From contig JAPPKS010000027.1 of NCBI GenBank assembly GCA_028819845.1, positions 354,644 to 418,643 of the forward strand: DNA of 64,000 nucleotides, written 5' to 3'. The translations under genes were made by a program, and so were the position numbers. The notes under the pieces were generated by a model. It searched no databases. It worked only from the letters and a program-made list of their open reading frames with translations, and had not been told where the DNA came from. This document shows, piece by piece, positions 1-8,677 of this stretch (position 1 is the stretch's first letter; every line of letters begins with the position of its first letter). This stretch comes from Candidatus Poribacteria bacterium (GTDB taxonomy: Bacteria; Poribacteria; WGA-4E; PCPOR2b).

Positions 1-364
1 TTGTTTCGTACTGACGCAATATTTTTGCCTCCCTTTTTGGCCCTATGGCTCCATATCAACACGGAATTTACGTGTAAACACTACGAATCTTGAACGACTT
101 GAATCCGCAAAATTATGGAGCAAAGATTTTAAATTATATCATATCTTTCACCGCTTTATCAACTGAAATTCTCGCGAATGTGACGAGACAATATCGGAGG
201 TAATTCACGATCTCAATAGCCGTAAAGCATCAAACCCATCATTCCACGTAACTCTCAATACGGTAAATTTACGGATGTAGAGCAAACTTTCAATTATGAC
301 GCTAGGCTATGCAACGTTTCGACTGACTGATTTTAGAAGATATTTCGATTTAATAATTATGGGT
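1..364. other. Non-coding left edge
   Basis: This AT-rich stretch precedes comM. I see no convincing reading frame, RNA gene or repeat in it. It may hold upstream regulatory DNA for comM or the tail of an intergenic region cut by the window edge. Confidence 0.5.
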
Positions 365-393
365 TTGCGTTCCGCTGAAAGCTATGCTATAGT
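365..393 (+). promoter_or_regulatory. Putative sigma-70 promoter of comM
   Basis: TTGCGT at 365-370 and TATAGT at 388-393 are separated by 17 bases, which fits a housekeeping promoter. A second TATAAT at 393-398 overlaps the -10 box, so the exact box is uncertain. The start of comM lies about 60 bases downstream. Confidence 0.4.
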
Positions 394-456
394 ATAATAC
401 CTGATAAGCATTCATACGTTTATAAGTACGTAGAACACAATGTTGAGGACATGCAT

Positions 457-1992
457 ATGCTTGCGAGCGTCCTGAGTAGTGCACTGATGGGGATTGATGC
501 ATATATCGTGAAAGTGGAGATTGACATCTCTGACGGCCTGCCGGCGTTCGCCACGGTTGGACTTCCAGACAACGCCGTTAAAGAAAGCCGCGAACGGGTT
601 ACCGCGGCAATCAAGAATTCAGGGTTTTATTTCCCGAGCAGCCGAATAACCGCAAATCTTGCCCCCGCGGATATACGAAAAGAGGGTTCGGCGTTCGATC
701 TCCCAATGGCTGTCGGCGTTATTGCAGCAACTGGACAGGTTCGGACGGATTTCATTGAGCATACATTGATGTTAGGGGAGTTGGCACTTGATGGAAGTGT
801 CAGATCCGTGCACGGGTGTCTACCGGTTGCAGTTGCAGCCAAGGAGAATCAGTACAAAGGCGTTATCCTGCCGAAGTCGAATGCCAAGGAAGCGGCGATT
901 GTTGATGGATTGGATATTTATCCTGTAGAATCTCTACGCGAGGCGGTTGATTTCTTAAATGCCGATCAAACCATTCAGCCTTTCGAGTACAACATTCAGG
1001 ATGCATTTGACCAGTTTGCGGAGTATACAATCGACTTCTCAGATGTCAAGGGCCAGGAGCATGTCAAACGAGCCATTGAAGTTGCGACATCGGGCGGACA
1101 CAATCTGATTATGATTGGCCCGCCGGGCTCCGGCAAAACGATGGTCGCAAGACGGATTCCGACGATATTGCCGGATATGACGCTTGAAGAAGCACTCGAA
1201 ACGACGAAGATACATAGTGTCGTAGGCATGCTTCATGGTGATGTGCCCTTAATCGCAACGCGCCCATGCCGGTCGCCGCATCATACGATTTCCGATGCGG
1301 GGCTTATCGGCGGCGGCAGATATCCTCGCCCAGGCGAAGTGAGTCTTTCGCATAACGGCGTGCTTTTTCTCGACGAGCTCCCTGAATTCCGCAAAAACGT
1401 ACTCGAAGCCATGCGTCAACCGCTTGAGGACTTGCAAGTGACAATTTCCCGCGCGGCTGCCTCCTACACCTATCCCGCCAATTTTATGCTTGTGGCTTCG
1501 ATGAACCCATGCCCCTGCGGTTTCTTCGGCGACCCTACCCGGAATTGCAGGTGCACGCCGACGCAGATCCAGAGCTACGTGTCTCGAATCTCTGGACCAC
1601 TTTTGGACAGAATAGATTTGCAGGTAGAGGTGCCTGCGGTTAAATACAAGGATCTGTCCAGCGATTTTACGGGGGAAGCCTCTACAGCCATTCGTAAACG
1701 AGTGCAGGCTGCGCGGGGCATTCAGCAGGAGCGATTTTCGGACACTAAAATTTTCTGTAACGCAAATATGGAAACGCGGCATATCCGCGAATACTGTCAG
1801 ATGCAGCCTGACGCACAGGAATTGCTGCGCGTGGCAATCACTCAGCTTGGACTCAGTGCACGTGCGTACGATCGAGTATTGAAGGTGGCGCGCACGATTG
1901 CGGATCTCGCCGAAAGCCCTACCATAGAGGCAGAGCACACTTCAGAGGCGATTCAATACCGGAGCTTGGATCGCAGCTTCTGGAGACGGTGA
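457..1992 (+). CDS. comM: YifB/ComM family Mg-chelatase-like AAA+ ATPase
   Basis: The 511-residue product has the full ComM layout: an N-terminal ChlI-like domain (about residues 1-165), a central AAA+ Mg-chelatase module with Walker A GPPGSGKT near residue 215 and a Walker B-like LFLDELPEF, a Cys-rich stretch (NPCPCGFFGD), and a C-terminal Mg-chelatase domain. ComM family proteins are hexameric helicases that promote branch migration during natural transformation; that role is inferred from family. ATG codons occur at 451 and 457. I prefer 457 because GAGGA at 445-449 is then seven bases upstream and family members begin MLA. It is a single gene behind its own promoter. Confidence 0.95.
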   Translation: MLASVLSSALMGIDAYIVKVEIDISDGLPAFATVGLPDNAVKESRERVTAAIKNSGFYFPSSRITANLAPADIRKEGSAFDLPMAVGVIAATGQVRTDFIEHTLMLGELALDGSVRSVHGCLPVAVAAKENQYKGVILPKSNAKEAAIVDGLDIYPVESLREAVDFLNADQTIQPFEYNIQDAFDQFAEYTIDFSDVKGQEHVKRAIEVATSGGHNLIMIGPPGSGKTMVARRIPTILPDMTLEEALETTKIHSVVGMLHGDVPLIATRPCRSPHHTISDAGLIGGGRYPRPGEVSLSHNGVLFLDELPEFRKNVLEAMRQPLEDLQVTISRAAASYTYPANFMLVASMNPCPCGFFGDPTRNCRCTPTQIQSYVSRISGPLLDRIDLQVEVPAVKYKDLSSDFTGEASTAIRKRVQAARGIQQERFSDTKIFCNANMETRHIREYCQMQPDAQELLRVAITQLGLSARAYDRVLKVARTIADLAESPTIEAEHTSEAIQYRSLDRSFWRR

Positions 1993-2135
1993 AGGCATTG
2001 GGTGGTGGAAATAGTTTGGAAAGATGCTTATCGCGATTGTATTAGTGTCATTACAGCGATTGCTAGCGACGTTTTGTGCTTCGGCCAAATGACCTTTCTT
2101 GGACGCCTAAGTTTGGCGAGAATGGATTGTAAGAC

Positions 2136-2164
2136 TTGACTTTATTTTCTTGTCGTGATAAAAT
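2136..2164 (+). promoter_or_regulatory. Sigma-70 type promoter of the FtsX/LolD-like pair
   Basis: TTGACT at 2136-2141 and TAAAAT at 2159-2164 are 17 bases apart, close to consensus. Transcription would begin near 2171, leaving a short leader before the GGAGG at 2187-2191 and the TTG start at 2200. Confidence 0.7.
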
Positions 2165-2199
2165 GCTGACGAGAAGATAGGGATTCGGAGGTAAACAGT

Positions 2200-2886
2200 T
2201 TGGTACAACACGACCAGGGTCAAATTGAACAGCAAATTGAACTCCCATTCGTAGAGTCGGTGCGTATCAGTTTTCAGAGTCTGATGATCCGTTTTTGGCG
2301 CTCGATTATCACGACTGCTGGCATTACGTTGGGGATTGCGTTTCTGGTATCAGTCTGGACAAATAGCGAAATTGGCGAGGCGATGAAGTCAAGCGGCCGT
2401 ACGGACCAGATAGCCAGTTTTGAGGATGAAGAGTCGACGGGCGGAATTTCAATCAAAGATAGGTGGCTGATCCTGATGTCGTTAATTGTCTGCGTAGTTG
2501 GGATTGCGAACTCAATGCTGATGGCTGTCACGGAGCGGTTCCGAGAAATTGGTACGATGAAGTGCCTCGGCGCATTGGACCGTTTCGTGGTCAGGTTGTT
2601 TTTGTTAGAATCGGGATTTCAAGGATTAGCCGGCGCCATCGTCGGCGCGTTGATTGGCTGCATTGGATCGATTCTACTGAATCTCAAAGATTTCGGGTTG
2701 GATGTATTCTTTTATTTTCCGTTTTTCCCAGCCGTTGGTGACGATGGTGCTGTTAGATACGGCGTGCTACTCATTATTCTTGGCGGCTGTGTGCTCGGCA
2801 TGATTTTGGCGGTCATTGGCGCAGCGTTTCCAGCTTGGCGTGCGGCGAAACTGCCTCCTGCCGAAGCGATGCGGACTGAGGTCTAA
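2200..2886 (+). CDS. Short FtsX/MacB-like ABC transporter permease
   Basis: The 228-residue protein has a first membrane helix near residues 35-52, then after only about 35 polar residues a second helix with the FtsX-family hallmark AVTERFREIGTMKCLGA, and two more helices ending in the typical PAWRAAKLPPAEAMR tail. MacB/LolC-type permeases normally carry a large extracytoplasmic domain of some 200 residues between helices 1 and 2, which is missing here. The TTG start is supported by GGAGG eight bases upstream. The ATPase partner starts 13 bases after the stop, so the two probably form a membrane complex that acts in the inner membrane on an unknown substrate. Confidence 0.88.
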   Translation: MVQHDQGQIEQQIELPFVESVRISFQSLMIRFWRSIITTAGITLGIAFLVSVWTNSEIGEAMKSSGRTDQIASFEDEESTGGISIKDRWLILMSLIVCVVGIANSMLMAVTERFREIGTMKCLGALDRFVVRLFLLESGFQGLAGAIVGALIGCIGSILLNLKDFGLDVFFYFPFFPAVGDDGAVRYGVLLIILGGCVLGMILAVIGAAFPAWRAAKLPPAEAMRTEV

Positions 2887-2899
2887 TTTGGGAGGATTC

Positions 2900-3628
2900 A
2901 TGGCAGACATTGTAGTTAGGGCTGAAGAGGTTATCAAAGAGTATCGGATGGGTAGCAATGTAGTAAAAGCGTTAAACGGGGTCAATTTAGAAATCGTACG
3001 TGGAGAGTACATTTCACTGATGGGGCCCTCCGGATCAGGAAAGTCCACGCTGTTCAACATGATAGGCGCTTTGGATCACCCGACAGGGGGAAGTATCTAC
3101 ATTGACCGCCAGAACATGTCACAATTGAGTATGTCTCAAATTGCTTGGTTCCGTTGCCACCGCGTCGGATACATCTTTCAAAACTACAATCTGCTGTATG
3201 TGATGACGGCGTTAGAAAACGTGACCTTGCCGATGATATTCGCGGGGTTGTCGGTGAGCGAACGGAACGACAAGGGCGCAGAACTCCTCAAGATGGTTGG
3301 ATTGGGCGATCGAACCCACCACAGACCGGATGAGTTATCGGGCGGACAATGCCAGCGCGTAGCGATCGCTAGAGCGCTCGCAAACGACCCCACAATTATT
3401 CTGGCGGACGAACCTACTGCCAATTTAGATATGACCACGGGCCGTGAAATCATTAATCTAATCAAAGAACTCAATGTTCGTCAAAAAGTGACTGTGATTT
3501 CGGCGACGCACGACGCGAAAATGCTTGACGTATCTGATCGGGTCGTCAACATTCGGGACGGCATGATAGAACGTATCCGAAATCGAGACGAAATTGAAAT
3601 CGAGATTGGCAAAGTGGGCGGCCACTAA
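2900..3628 (+). CDS. ABC transporter ATP-binding protein, LolD/MacB type
   Basis: The 242-residue nucleotide-binding domain has Walker A GPSGSGKST, a Q-loop in YIFQNYNL, signature LSGGQCQRVAIARAL, Walker B IILADEPTANLD and an H-loop in SATHD, as in LolD/MacB/FtsE ATPases. It should power the FtsX-like permease just upstream. The ATG at 2900 follows GGAGG at 2891-2895 with little spacing; longer in-frame starts would overlap the permease gene. Substrate is unknown: lipoprotein, peptide or mechanotransmission roles all occur in this family. Confidence 0.93.
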   Translation: MADIVVRAEEVIKEYRMGSNVVKALNGVNLEIVRGEYISLMGPSGSGKSTLFNMIGALDHPTGGSIYIDRQNMSQLSMSQIAWFRCHRVGYIFQNYNLLYVMTALENVTLPMIFAGLSVSERNDKGAELLKMVGLGDRTHHRPDELSGGQCQRVAIARALANDPTIILADEPTANLDMTTGREIINLIKELNVRQKVTVISATHDAKMLDVSDRVVNIRDGMIERIRNRDEIEIEIGKVGGH

Positions 3629-4010
3629 CGACCACTTCTCTTGAGGCGGATTGCACGGGCGCGGCTTGTCCAAGTTCAATCTTTCCCAATCGAAGGGCAA
3701 CCGAACCTCCGTTGATTAAGGTAGATTAACCCGTTTGGCAAGCCTTAACCAATCGCCGTCCCATCAAGCTGCGAGGCGGCTTGGCTAGACACCCTGTCCG
3801 TGATTCAGGCGAAACCGCGTCGCGATTAAACTGTTTACGACCGCGGTGGACGTTCTCGCTACCCACGTAATTGACCTGTAGCGGGCGCGGCGAGTGACAT
3901 ACTCAGTGACCGTTGGTCAGCGAAAAACCCTCCTCTACACTAGCTCAACACCTTCCCAATTTCCCACGTTGGTATTATTCGGGCACTGACACCCTCCTGC
4001 CCCCACGAAC
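3629..4010. other. Intergenic region without clear features
   Basis: This gap of about 380 bases separates the LolD-like ATPase from the ABC-2 operon. I found no reading frame with family resemblance, no RNA gene and no convincing promoter or terminator. Confidence 0.4.
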
Positions 4011-4997
4011 ATGTCCATCATCAAGGTTGAACACCTGTGCAAACAATTCAAGGTACGCGAACGCCCGGCCGGATTTTGGCGTGGCCTGGGCGGCCTGTTT
4101 TCGCGGACACACCACATTATCCAGGCAGTCGACGATGTGAATTTCACCCTGCAACGCGGAGATATGGTGGGATACATCGGCGCCAACGGAGCGGGGAAGT
4201 CAACGACCATCAAAATGCTGACGGGGATTCTCGTGCCGACATCGGGAAAGATTGACGTCATGGGATTGACGCCGTATCAGCATCGAAGACAGTACACGCG
4301 GCGAATCGGCGTGGTGTTCGGGCAACGAACCCAACTCTGGTGGGATTTGCCCGTGATGGACTCTTTCGAACTGCTTAAGCACATCTACGAGATTCCAGAG
4401 CGTACATACAAGCAAAATCTGGCGTTTTTCAGCGAATTGTTACAACTGGATTGTCTAACATCTATGCCGGTCCGGACATTGAGCCTCGGTGAACGGATGC
4501 GATGCGATCTAACCGCCGCCCTATTGCATAACCCTGAAATTCTTTACTTGGACGAACCTACCATCGGTTTAGATGTAGTTGCCAAAGAACAGGTTCGCCA
4601 GTTTCTCCAACGGGTTAACGCTGAACGGCAGGTGACGGTGATTCTGACAACCCATGACCTCAATGACGTGGAAAAAATCTGTCAACGGCTGCTGATAATT
4701 GACACCGGCCGCATCATCTATGATGGCGGTATTGACGCATTGAAACAGCGCTACGGCAGAACGCGGATGCTCATCGTGGACCTCGCACGAGCCTATTCTA
4801 AAATTCAGATTGAGAATGTGGATGTGATTCGACGAGAGGGGAATCGTATCTGGCTCGCGTTTGACAGGGACACTATCTCAGCTTCCGAAGTCATAACGCG
4901 AGTGACGGCGCATTATGAAATTCAGGATTTAACGATTTCCGAACCGGAAATTGAGGAAATCGTGAGAAAAATCTACCAGTCCGGCATGACGGATTAA
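4011..4997 (+). CDS. ABC-2 type exporter ATP-binding protein
   Basis: The 328-residue protein has Walker A GANGAGKST, a degenerate signature LSLGERMRCDL, Walker B ILYLDEPTIGLD and the switch histidine in LTTHD, followed by a C-terminal extension of roughly 90 residues typical of ABC-2 drug or polysaccharide exporter ATPases. The first gene of a compact operon: the next permease begins nine bases after its stop. Such sets of one ATPase plus two dissimilar six-helix permeases export drugs, lipids or other hydrophobic compounds; the substrate here is unknown. No strong Shine-Dalgarno is seen before the ATG. Confidence 0.92.
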   Translation: MSIIKVEHLCKQFKVRERPAGFWRGLGGLFSRTHHIIQAVDDVNFTLQRGDMVGYIGANGAGKSTTIKMLTGILVPTSGKIDVMGLTPYQHRRQYTRRIGVVFGQRTQLWWDLPVMDSFELLKHIYEIPERTYKQNLAFFSELLQLDCLTSMPVRTLSLGERMRCDLTAALLHNPEILYLDEPTIGLDVVAKEQVRQFLQRVNAERQVTVILTTHDLNDVEKICQRLLIIDTGRIIYDGGIDALKQRYGRTRMLIVDLARAYSKIQIENVDVIRREGNRIWLAFDRDTISASEVITRVTAHYEIQDLTISEPEIEEIVRKIYQSGMTD

Positions 4998-5006
4998 GGG
5001 CCAATC

Positions 5007-5804
5007 GTGCGAAAATACCTCGCTTTTGCTGCAAACGCCTTTCAGAGAACGCTGACCTACCGATTTGAGCTGTGGGTTGAGTTATTTATCAATGTATTGT
5101 TCATGCTGATATATGTGTATCTTTGGAAGGCACTCTACAACGGGAGGTCCGCCGTAGAAGGGTATGACCTTACCCGTATTCTGACGTACATCGTTGTTTC
5201 GCAAACGCTGTTGTCCTTTCACTTTACGTTACGGATTGCACGTGTCATTGAGGAAAAGGTTCGTACCGGCGAAGTCGTAACCGATTTGATGAAGCCGATT
5301 GACTTTCAGTTAATGCTGCTTGCAACAGGGGTGGGAACGACATTCCACACAGTGCTATTCAACATGCTTCCAAAACTCCTGCTATTTTATGTCGGTTTGC
5401 GTTTGTTGCTGCCCGGTTCTATTCTGACCGTGGGGGTGTTTATAATCAGTGTAATGTTGGGGTTCGTCATCTTGTTCAACATTGAATTTCTCATTGGGAT
5501 TCTTGCGTTCTGGGTAGTTGAAATACGCGGTATCTATTTTGCCGTGATATGGGGCATTTCTTGGTTTTTTTCGGGCTACTTTTTGCCTTTGGAGCATTAT
5601 CCCGACCTTCTGGCCAAAATGGCTGAGTATTTGCCCTTCCAAGCGATAATTTATTCTCCGACAGCAATCTATGTTGGCAGAATTACAGGAAGTGCTATGG
5701 TTGGTGTGCTCCTGATTCAACTGTTTTGGGCAGTAGTGTTAATGGGGCTTGGACGATTTGCCTACTTAGCTGCCTTGCGAAAATTGGCGATTCAAGGTGG
5801 ATAA
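5007..5804 (+). CDS. ABC-2 family transporter permease, subunit 1
   Basis: This 265-residue, very hydrophobic protein has about six membrane helices and begins MRKYLAFAANAFQRTLTYR, a pattern seen in ABC-2 permeases of the DUF990/ABC2_membrane_6 type. It starts at GTG nine bases after the ATPase gene and ends just before the second permease, so it should be one half of the membrane channel. The family assignment rests on topology and on the gene order ATPase-permease-permease. Confidence 0.85.
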   Translation: MRKYLAFAANAFQRTLTYRFELWVELFINVLFMLIYVYLWKALYNGRSAVEGYDLTRILTYIVVSQTLLSFHFTLRIARVIEEKVRTGEVVTDLMKPIDFQLMLLATGVGTTFHTVLFNMLPKLLLFYVGLRLLLPGSILTVGVFIISVMLGFVILFNIEFLIGILAFWVVEIRGIYFAVIWGISWFFSGYFLPLEHYPDLLAKMAEYLPFQAIIYSPTAIYVGRITGSAMVGVLLIQLFWAVVLMGLGRFAYLAALRKLAIQGG

Positions 5805-5805
5805 A

Positions 5806-6621
5806 ATGTGCAACCCGATAGTGCGTTACAGCAAACTTTACCTGCTTCTCGCCGGTGCATATGTGCGGTCTCGACTTCAATACAGGCTGTCTTTCGGTTT
5901 CATGTGCGCAGCGGTCATTGCCGGTGAAGCGTGTTTGATTGGCTTACTCGGTGTCTTATTCACCAAGTTTCGCACGGTGAACGGATGGACTTTGCCCGAT
6001 ATCATGTTTCTATACAGCTTAGGGTCGTTAGCGTTCGCTTTGATGAAAATTGTGGGGAATCAATTGGACGATTTCGACCGGTATGTGGTTCGCGGCGACC
6101 TCGACGCTGTATTGATTAAACCGGTGCCACCCTTATTTTACGTCCTAGCAAGCCGGGTGGAACTCCATCATGCGTCACGGATGTTGACGAGTATTGTAAT
6201 TTTCTGCGCCGCTTTTTACATGGCGCGGATTCGCTTAACCATCGGACGCGGGTTATTCACAATCATCACCGTTGTAAGCGGGAGCTTAATCATGTTTGCA
6301 TTCATGCTTCTCAGCGCAACCGTTGCACTGCTGACCGGAAAATCCGGTAAAATCACCGATATCCTCATCACCGCAAGTAAAGAGGCTGCCGCGTTTCCCA
6401 TCTCGATCTATCCTCTCGCGGTGCGATTGTTATTGACGTTTATCCTGCCCGTGGCATTTGTGACATATTATCCCGCCATGCATTTACTGGGCAAAGACCA
6501 ATTCTTGGGCATGCCTGCATACTTTCAATTCGGTGCCCCGGTTGCCGCGGTCGCGCTGTTGCTTTGTTGTTATGCACTCTGGCGCATCGGAATGCGGCAC
6601 TATTACAGCACGGGTTCATGA
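5806..6621 (+). CDS. ABC-2 family transporter permease, subunit 2
   Basis: The 271-residue product has about six membrane helices and conserved polar patches (for example GDLDAVLIKPVPPLF after helix 2) that recur in the partner permease as GEVVTDLMKPIDFQL, so both belong to the same fold. I chose the ATG at 5806 because AAGGTGG at 5794-5800 gives a good ribosome site; a GTG at 5797 in the same frame would overlap the upstream gene by eight bases. It completes an ATPase-permease-permease exporter. Confidence 0.87.
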   Translation: MCNPIVRYSKLYLLLAGAYVRSRLQYRLSFGFMCAAVIAGEACLIGLLGVLFTKFRTVNGWTLPDIMFLYSLGSLAFALMKIVGNQLDDFDRYVVRGDLDAVLIKPVPPLFYVLASRVELHHASRMLTSIVIFCAAFYMARIRLTIGRGLFTIITVVSGSLIMFAFMLLSATVALLTGKSGKITDILITASKEAAAFPISIYPLAVRLLLTFILPVAFVTYYPAMHLLGKDQFLGMPAYFQFGAPVAAVALLLCCYALWRIGMRHYYSTGS

Positions 6622-6822
6622 CGGTTCTTATTCTGAATTGCATTTGGGTGCACTTTCATTTATTTGCAGTAATTTCCATCTGAATTTTGCGGAGGCGAGT
6701 TGGAGCGCAGATTTCGACGGGAGTTAACGCACAAGCTAGACGGTTGGCCTGGAGGGATTGTCAACTGGCGAGAGCGGGAATGATAAATGGATTCTCTTGT
6801 CATAGTTCGCCGTTTTCACGAT

Positions 6823-6852
6823 ATCGAAGCGACCGACATCGAAGCGACCGAC
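6823..6852. repeat. 15-bp tandem duplication upstream of the tRNA promoter
   Basis: ATCGAAGCGACCGAC occurs twice head to tail at 6823-6837 and 6838-6852, about 20 bases upstream of the -35 box of the tRNA promoter. It may be a chance slippage product or an upstream control element. Confidence 0.7.
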
Positions 6853-6872
6853 GGACTCAAACGAATTAAGGC

Positions 6873-6902
6873 TTGACAAATCAGACGGCATTAGATTACA
6901 AT
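6873..6902 (+). promoter_or_regulatory. Strong promoter of the tRNA cluster
   Basis: A consensus TTGACA at 6873-6878 and TACAAT at 6897-6902 are 18 bases apart. The first tRNA begins 50 bases after the -10 box, so this is the likely promoter of the tRNA-Leu/tRNA-fMet transcript. Confidence 0.75.
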
Positions 6903-6951
6903 ATAGCATGGCAGCATCGGGGGAGCAGCGTTTATGCACCCTTGCGCCAGC

Positions 6952-7036
6952 GGGCGAGTGGTGGAATGGCAGACACAATGGACTTAAAATCCATCGCCCA
7001 TAACCGGGTGTGAGGGTTCGAATCCCTCCTCGCCCA
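6952..7036 (+). tRNA. tRNA-Leu (anticodon TAA)
   Basis: The acceptor arms GGGCGAG and CTCGCCC pair perfectly. The anticodon stem ATGGA/TCCAT encloses loop CTTAAAA with anticodon TAA, a long variable arm follows, and the T-arm carries GGTTCGAATCC. The long variable arm marks a class II tRNA, consistent with leucine. The CCA end is not encoded. Confidence 0.95.
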
Positions 7037-7058
7037 TCTGTGACCTTCGCGAAACTTG

Positions 7059-7133
<75 letters not shown>

Positions 7134-7140
7134 TTTTTGA

Positions 7141-7175
7141 GGGAAATGCGCTCCATGTGCGCGTTTCCCTTTTTT
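7141..7175 (+). terminator. Intrinsic terminator after tRNA-fMet
   Basis: An 11-bp stem GGGAAATGCGC/GCGCGTTTCCC (one wobble pair) with a 7-nt loop is followed by six T residues at 7170-7175. It would end the tRNA-Leu/fMet transcript before the next tRNA. Confidence 0.88.
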
Positions 7176-7181
7176 CACGCC

Positions 7182-7253
7182 GCCGGTGTAGCTCAGTGGT
7201 AGAGCACACGACTCATAATCGTGTTGTCCGGAGTTCAACTCTCCGCACCGGCA
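7182..7253 (+). tRNA. tRNA-Met (anticodon CAT), elongator type
   Basis: Acceptor arms GCCGGTG/CACCGGC pair fully, the anticodon stem CACGA/TCGTG encloses CTCATAA, and the T-arm is GGAGTTCAACTCTCC. The paired first position excludes an initiator. A tRNA-Ile with lysidine-modified CAT cannot be ruled out by eye, but the overall sequence resembles elongator Met. Confidence 0.9.
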
Positions 7254-7287
7254 TCACACACGACTGTTGAGTGGGATAATCCTTCTA

Positions 7288-7335
7288 AACCGCAGGGAGA
7301 ACGAGTGCGTATATTGCTGCTCCCTGCGGTTTTTT
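7288..7335. terminator. Intrinsic terminator between tRNA-Met and queG
   Basis: A 12-bp stem (AACCGCAGGGAG pairing with CTCCCTGCGGTT) is followed by a T-run on the plus strand up to 7335. It lies between convergent units and ends tRNA-Met; on the other strand it sits just past the queG stop, though with a weaker T-tract there. Confidence 0.85.
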
Positions 7336-7351
7336 GTATCGGCTTGGGTGG

Positions 7352-8476
7352 TCAACTTACGCACAGAGCGTCGTTGATTTCGTCGATGACTTCAGTTTTT
7401 GATTCCACTTTTAGCCGTTCCCGTAATGCCGTTTTGGCGGATTTAACGTTGATTTGCCCGAGCGCCCAAGCGGCATGTGCACGCACCAACGGTTCATCGT
7501 CGTTCAGTGCGATTTTGAGTGCAGGCACTGCCGTGCGACTCTTCCAATTCCCTAGCGCGACAGCGACATTCCGCAAAAACCCCTTCCGCTTAGCTCGCTT
7601 AATTGGGCTGTTCTTGAAGCGTTTGCTAAACTCCTCTTGGGTCATGTTGATAAGCGAAATCAGTTTGGGCGCAAGGTTGCCCTTCCGCGGGTAAAAGCCG
7701 CGTTCCCGTGTAGGTTTTGCTTTGCTGTTCCACGGGCAAACTTCTTGGCAGATGTCGCAGCCGAAGATTAGGTTCCCCATTTGCGGACGCAGATTTTGAG
7801 GGATGCTGCCTTTTAATTCAATGGTGAGGTATGAGATGCATAGCCGCGAATCGAGGAGATTTGGCGAAATAATGGCGTCCGTTGGACATGCGTCGATACA
7901 GAGTGTGCATGTACCGCAATCGCCGCGCGGCGGTAGGTAATCATAGTCCAATGCGACGCTGACGAGCAGTTCTGCAAGAAAATACCACGATCCCGATTGC
8001 CAGTTAATCAAGTTAGTGTTTTTGCCAATCCAACCGATACCCGACTTTTGCGCGTATTCGCGCTCAAGAATTGGGCCCGAATCGACAAAGACTCTGCTTT
8101 TAACGTGTTCCTGCGCAGCCGCTTTAATGAACTGCGCCACCCGACGAAGTTTCTTTTGAATAATATCGTGGTAATCCGTTCCCCATGCATATCGGGAAAT
8201 TTGCCCCCGGGATGAATCACGGGCGAGCGAATCGGGCGGATCGATTGTATAGTAATTGAACCCTAACGTTATGATTGATTTGGCTTCTGGTAGTAGATTC
8301 CGAACATTCTGTTTCAACGGCGAATGTCTTTCGAGGTAACGCATTTCCCCGCCGTAGCCGCACTCCAACCATCTCTCGTAGCGATCGATTGTTTGGCTGG
8401 GTTCAGCCGGGACAATTCCAATAAGATTGAATCCAAGTTTCTGCGAGAAATCTTTAATTTGCGCTGTTAGGCTCAT
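7352..8476 (-). CDS. queG: Epoxyqueuosine reductase
   Basis: The 374-residue protein matches QueG: an N-terminal cobalamin-binding region with GFNYY and FVDSGPILEREYA, two ferredoxin-type iron-sulfur clusters with CGTCTLCIDACP and CDICQEVCPWN, and a C-terminal HEAT-like domain (RAHAAWALGQI). QueG carries out the last step of queuosine synthesis by reducing epoxyqueuosine in tRNA, and is cytosolic. Length is normal for versions with the C-terminal HEAT domain. It faces the tRNA cluster convergently and is divergent from the CPBP gene. Confidence 0.96.
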   Translation of the reverse strand: MSLTAQIKDFSQKLGFNLIGIVPAEPSQTIDRYERWLECGYGGEMRYLERHSPLKQNVRNLLPEAKSIITLGFNYYTIDPPDSLARDSSRGQISRYAWGTDYHDIIQKKLRRVAQFIKAAAQEHVKSRVFVDSGPILEREYAQKSGIGWIGKNTNLINWQSGSWYFLAELLVSVALDYDYLPPRGDCGTCTLCIDACPTDAIISPNLLDSRLCISYLTIELKGSIPQNLRPQMGNLIFGCDICQEVCPWNSKAKPTRERGFYPRKGNLAPKLISLINMTQEEFSKRFKNSPIKRAKRKGFLRNVAVALGNWKSRTAVPALKIALNDDEPLVRAHAAWALGQINVKSAKTALRERLKVESKTEVIDEINDALCVS

Positions 8477-8647
8477 ACCCTTTTTTTGCCCTATCTATTA
8501 ATGCCTCGGACAGTTCAAGTGCGGACCGTACTGCTGATTGACGACTCGTGCCAGAAACTGAATCGGTATGCGTCATACGACGACGATTTGTGCAGGTACA
8601 ACGTAGATAGTTACGTAGAAACTGGGCGATTGGAAAGGTGAAGGCAG

Positions 8648-8677
8648 TTGACAATAACGACATGTGCGTGTTACTAT
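8648..8677 (+). promoter_or_regulatory. Promoter-like sequence overlapping the CPBP gene start
   Basis: TTGACA at 8648-8653 and TACTAT at 8672-8677 are 18 bases apart. If used, transcription would begin near 8684, downstream of the ATG at 8676, which questions that start codon. Confidence 0.5.

Noticed and set aside
1249..1938. A 229-codon frame on the minus strand.
   Set aside because: It lies wholly inside comM on the other strand, has no ribosome site and no family motifs.
8454..8663. A 69-codon minus-strand frame before queG.
   Set aside because: Its product looks random, it overlaps the queG start, and its start falls on promoter-like DNA.
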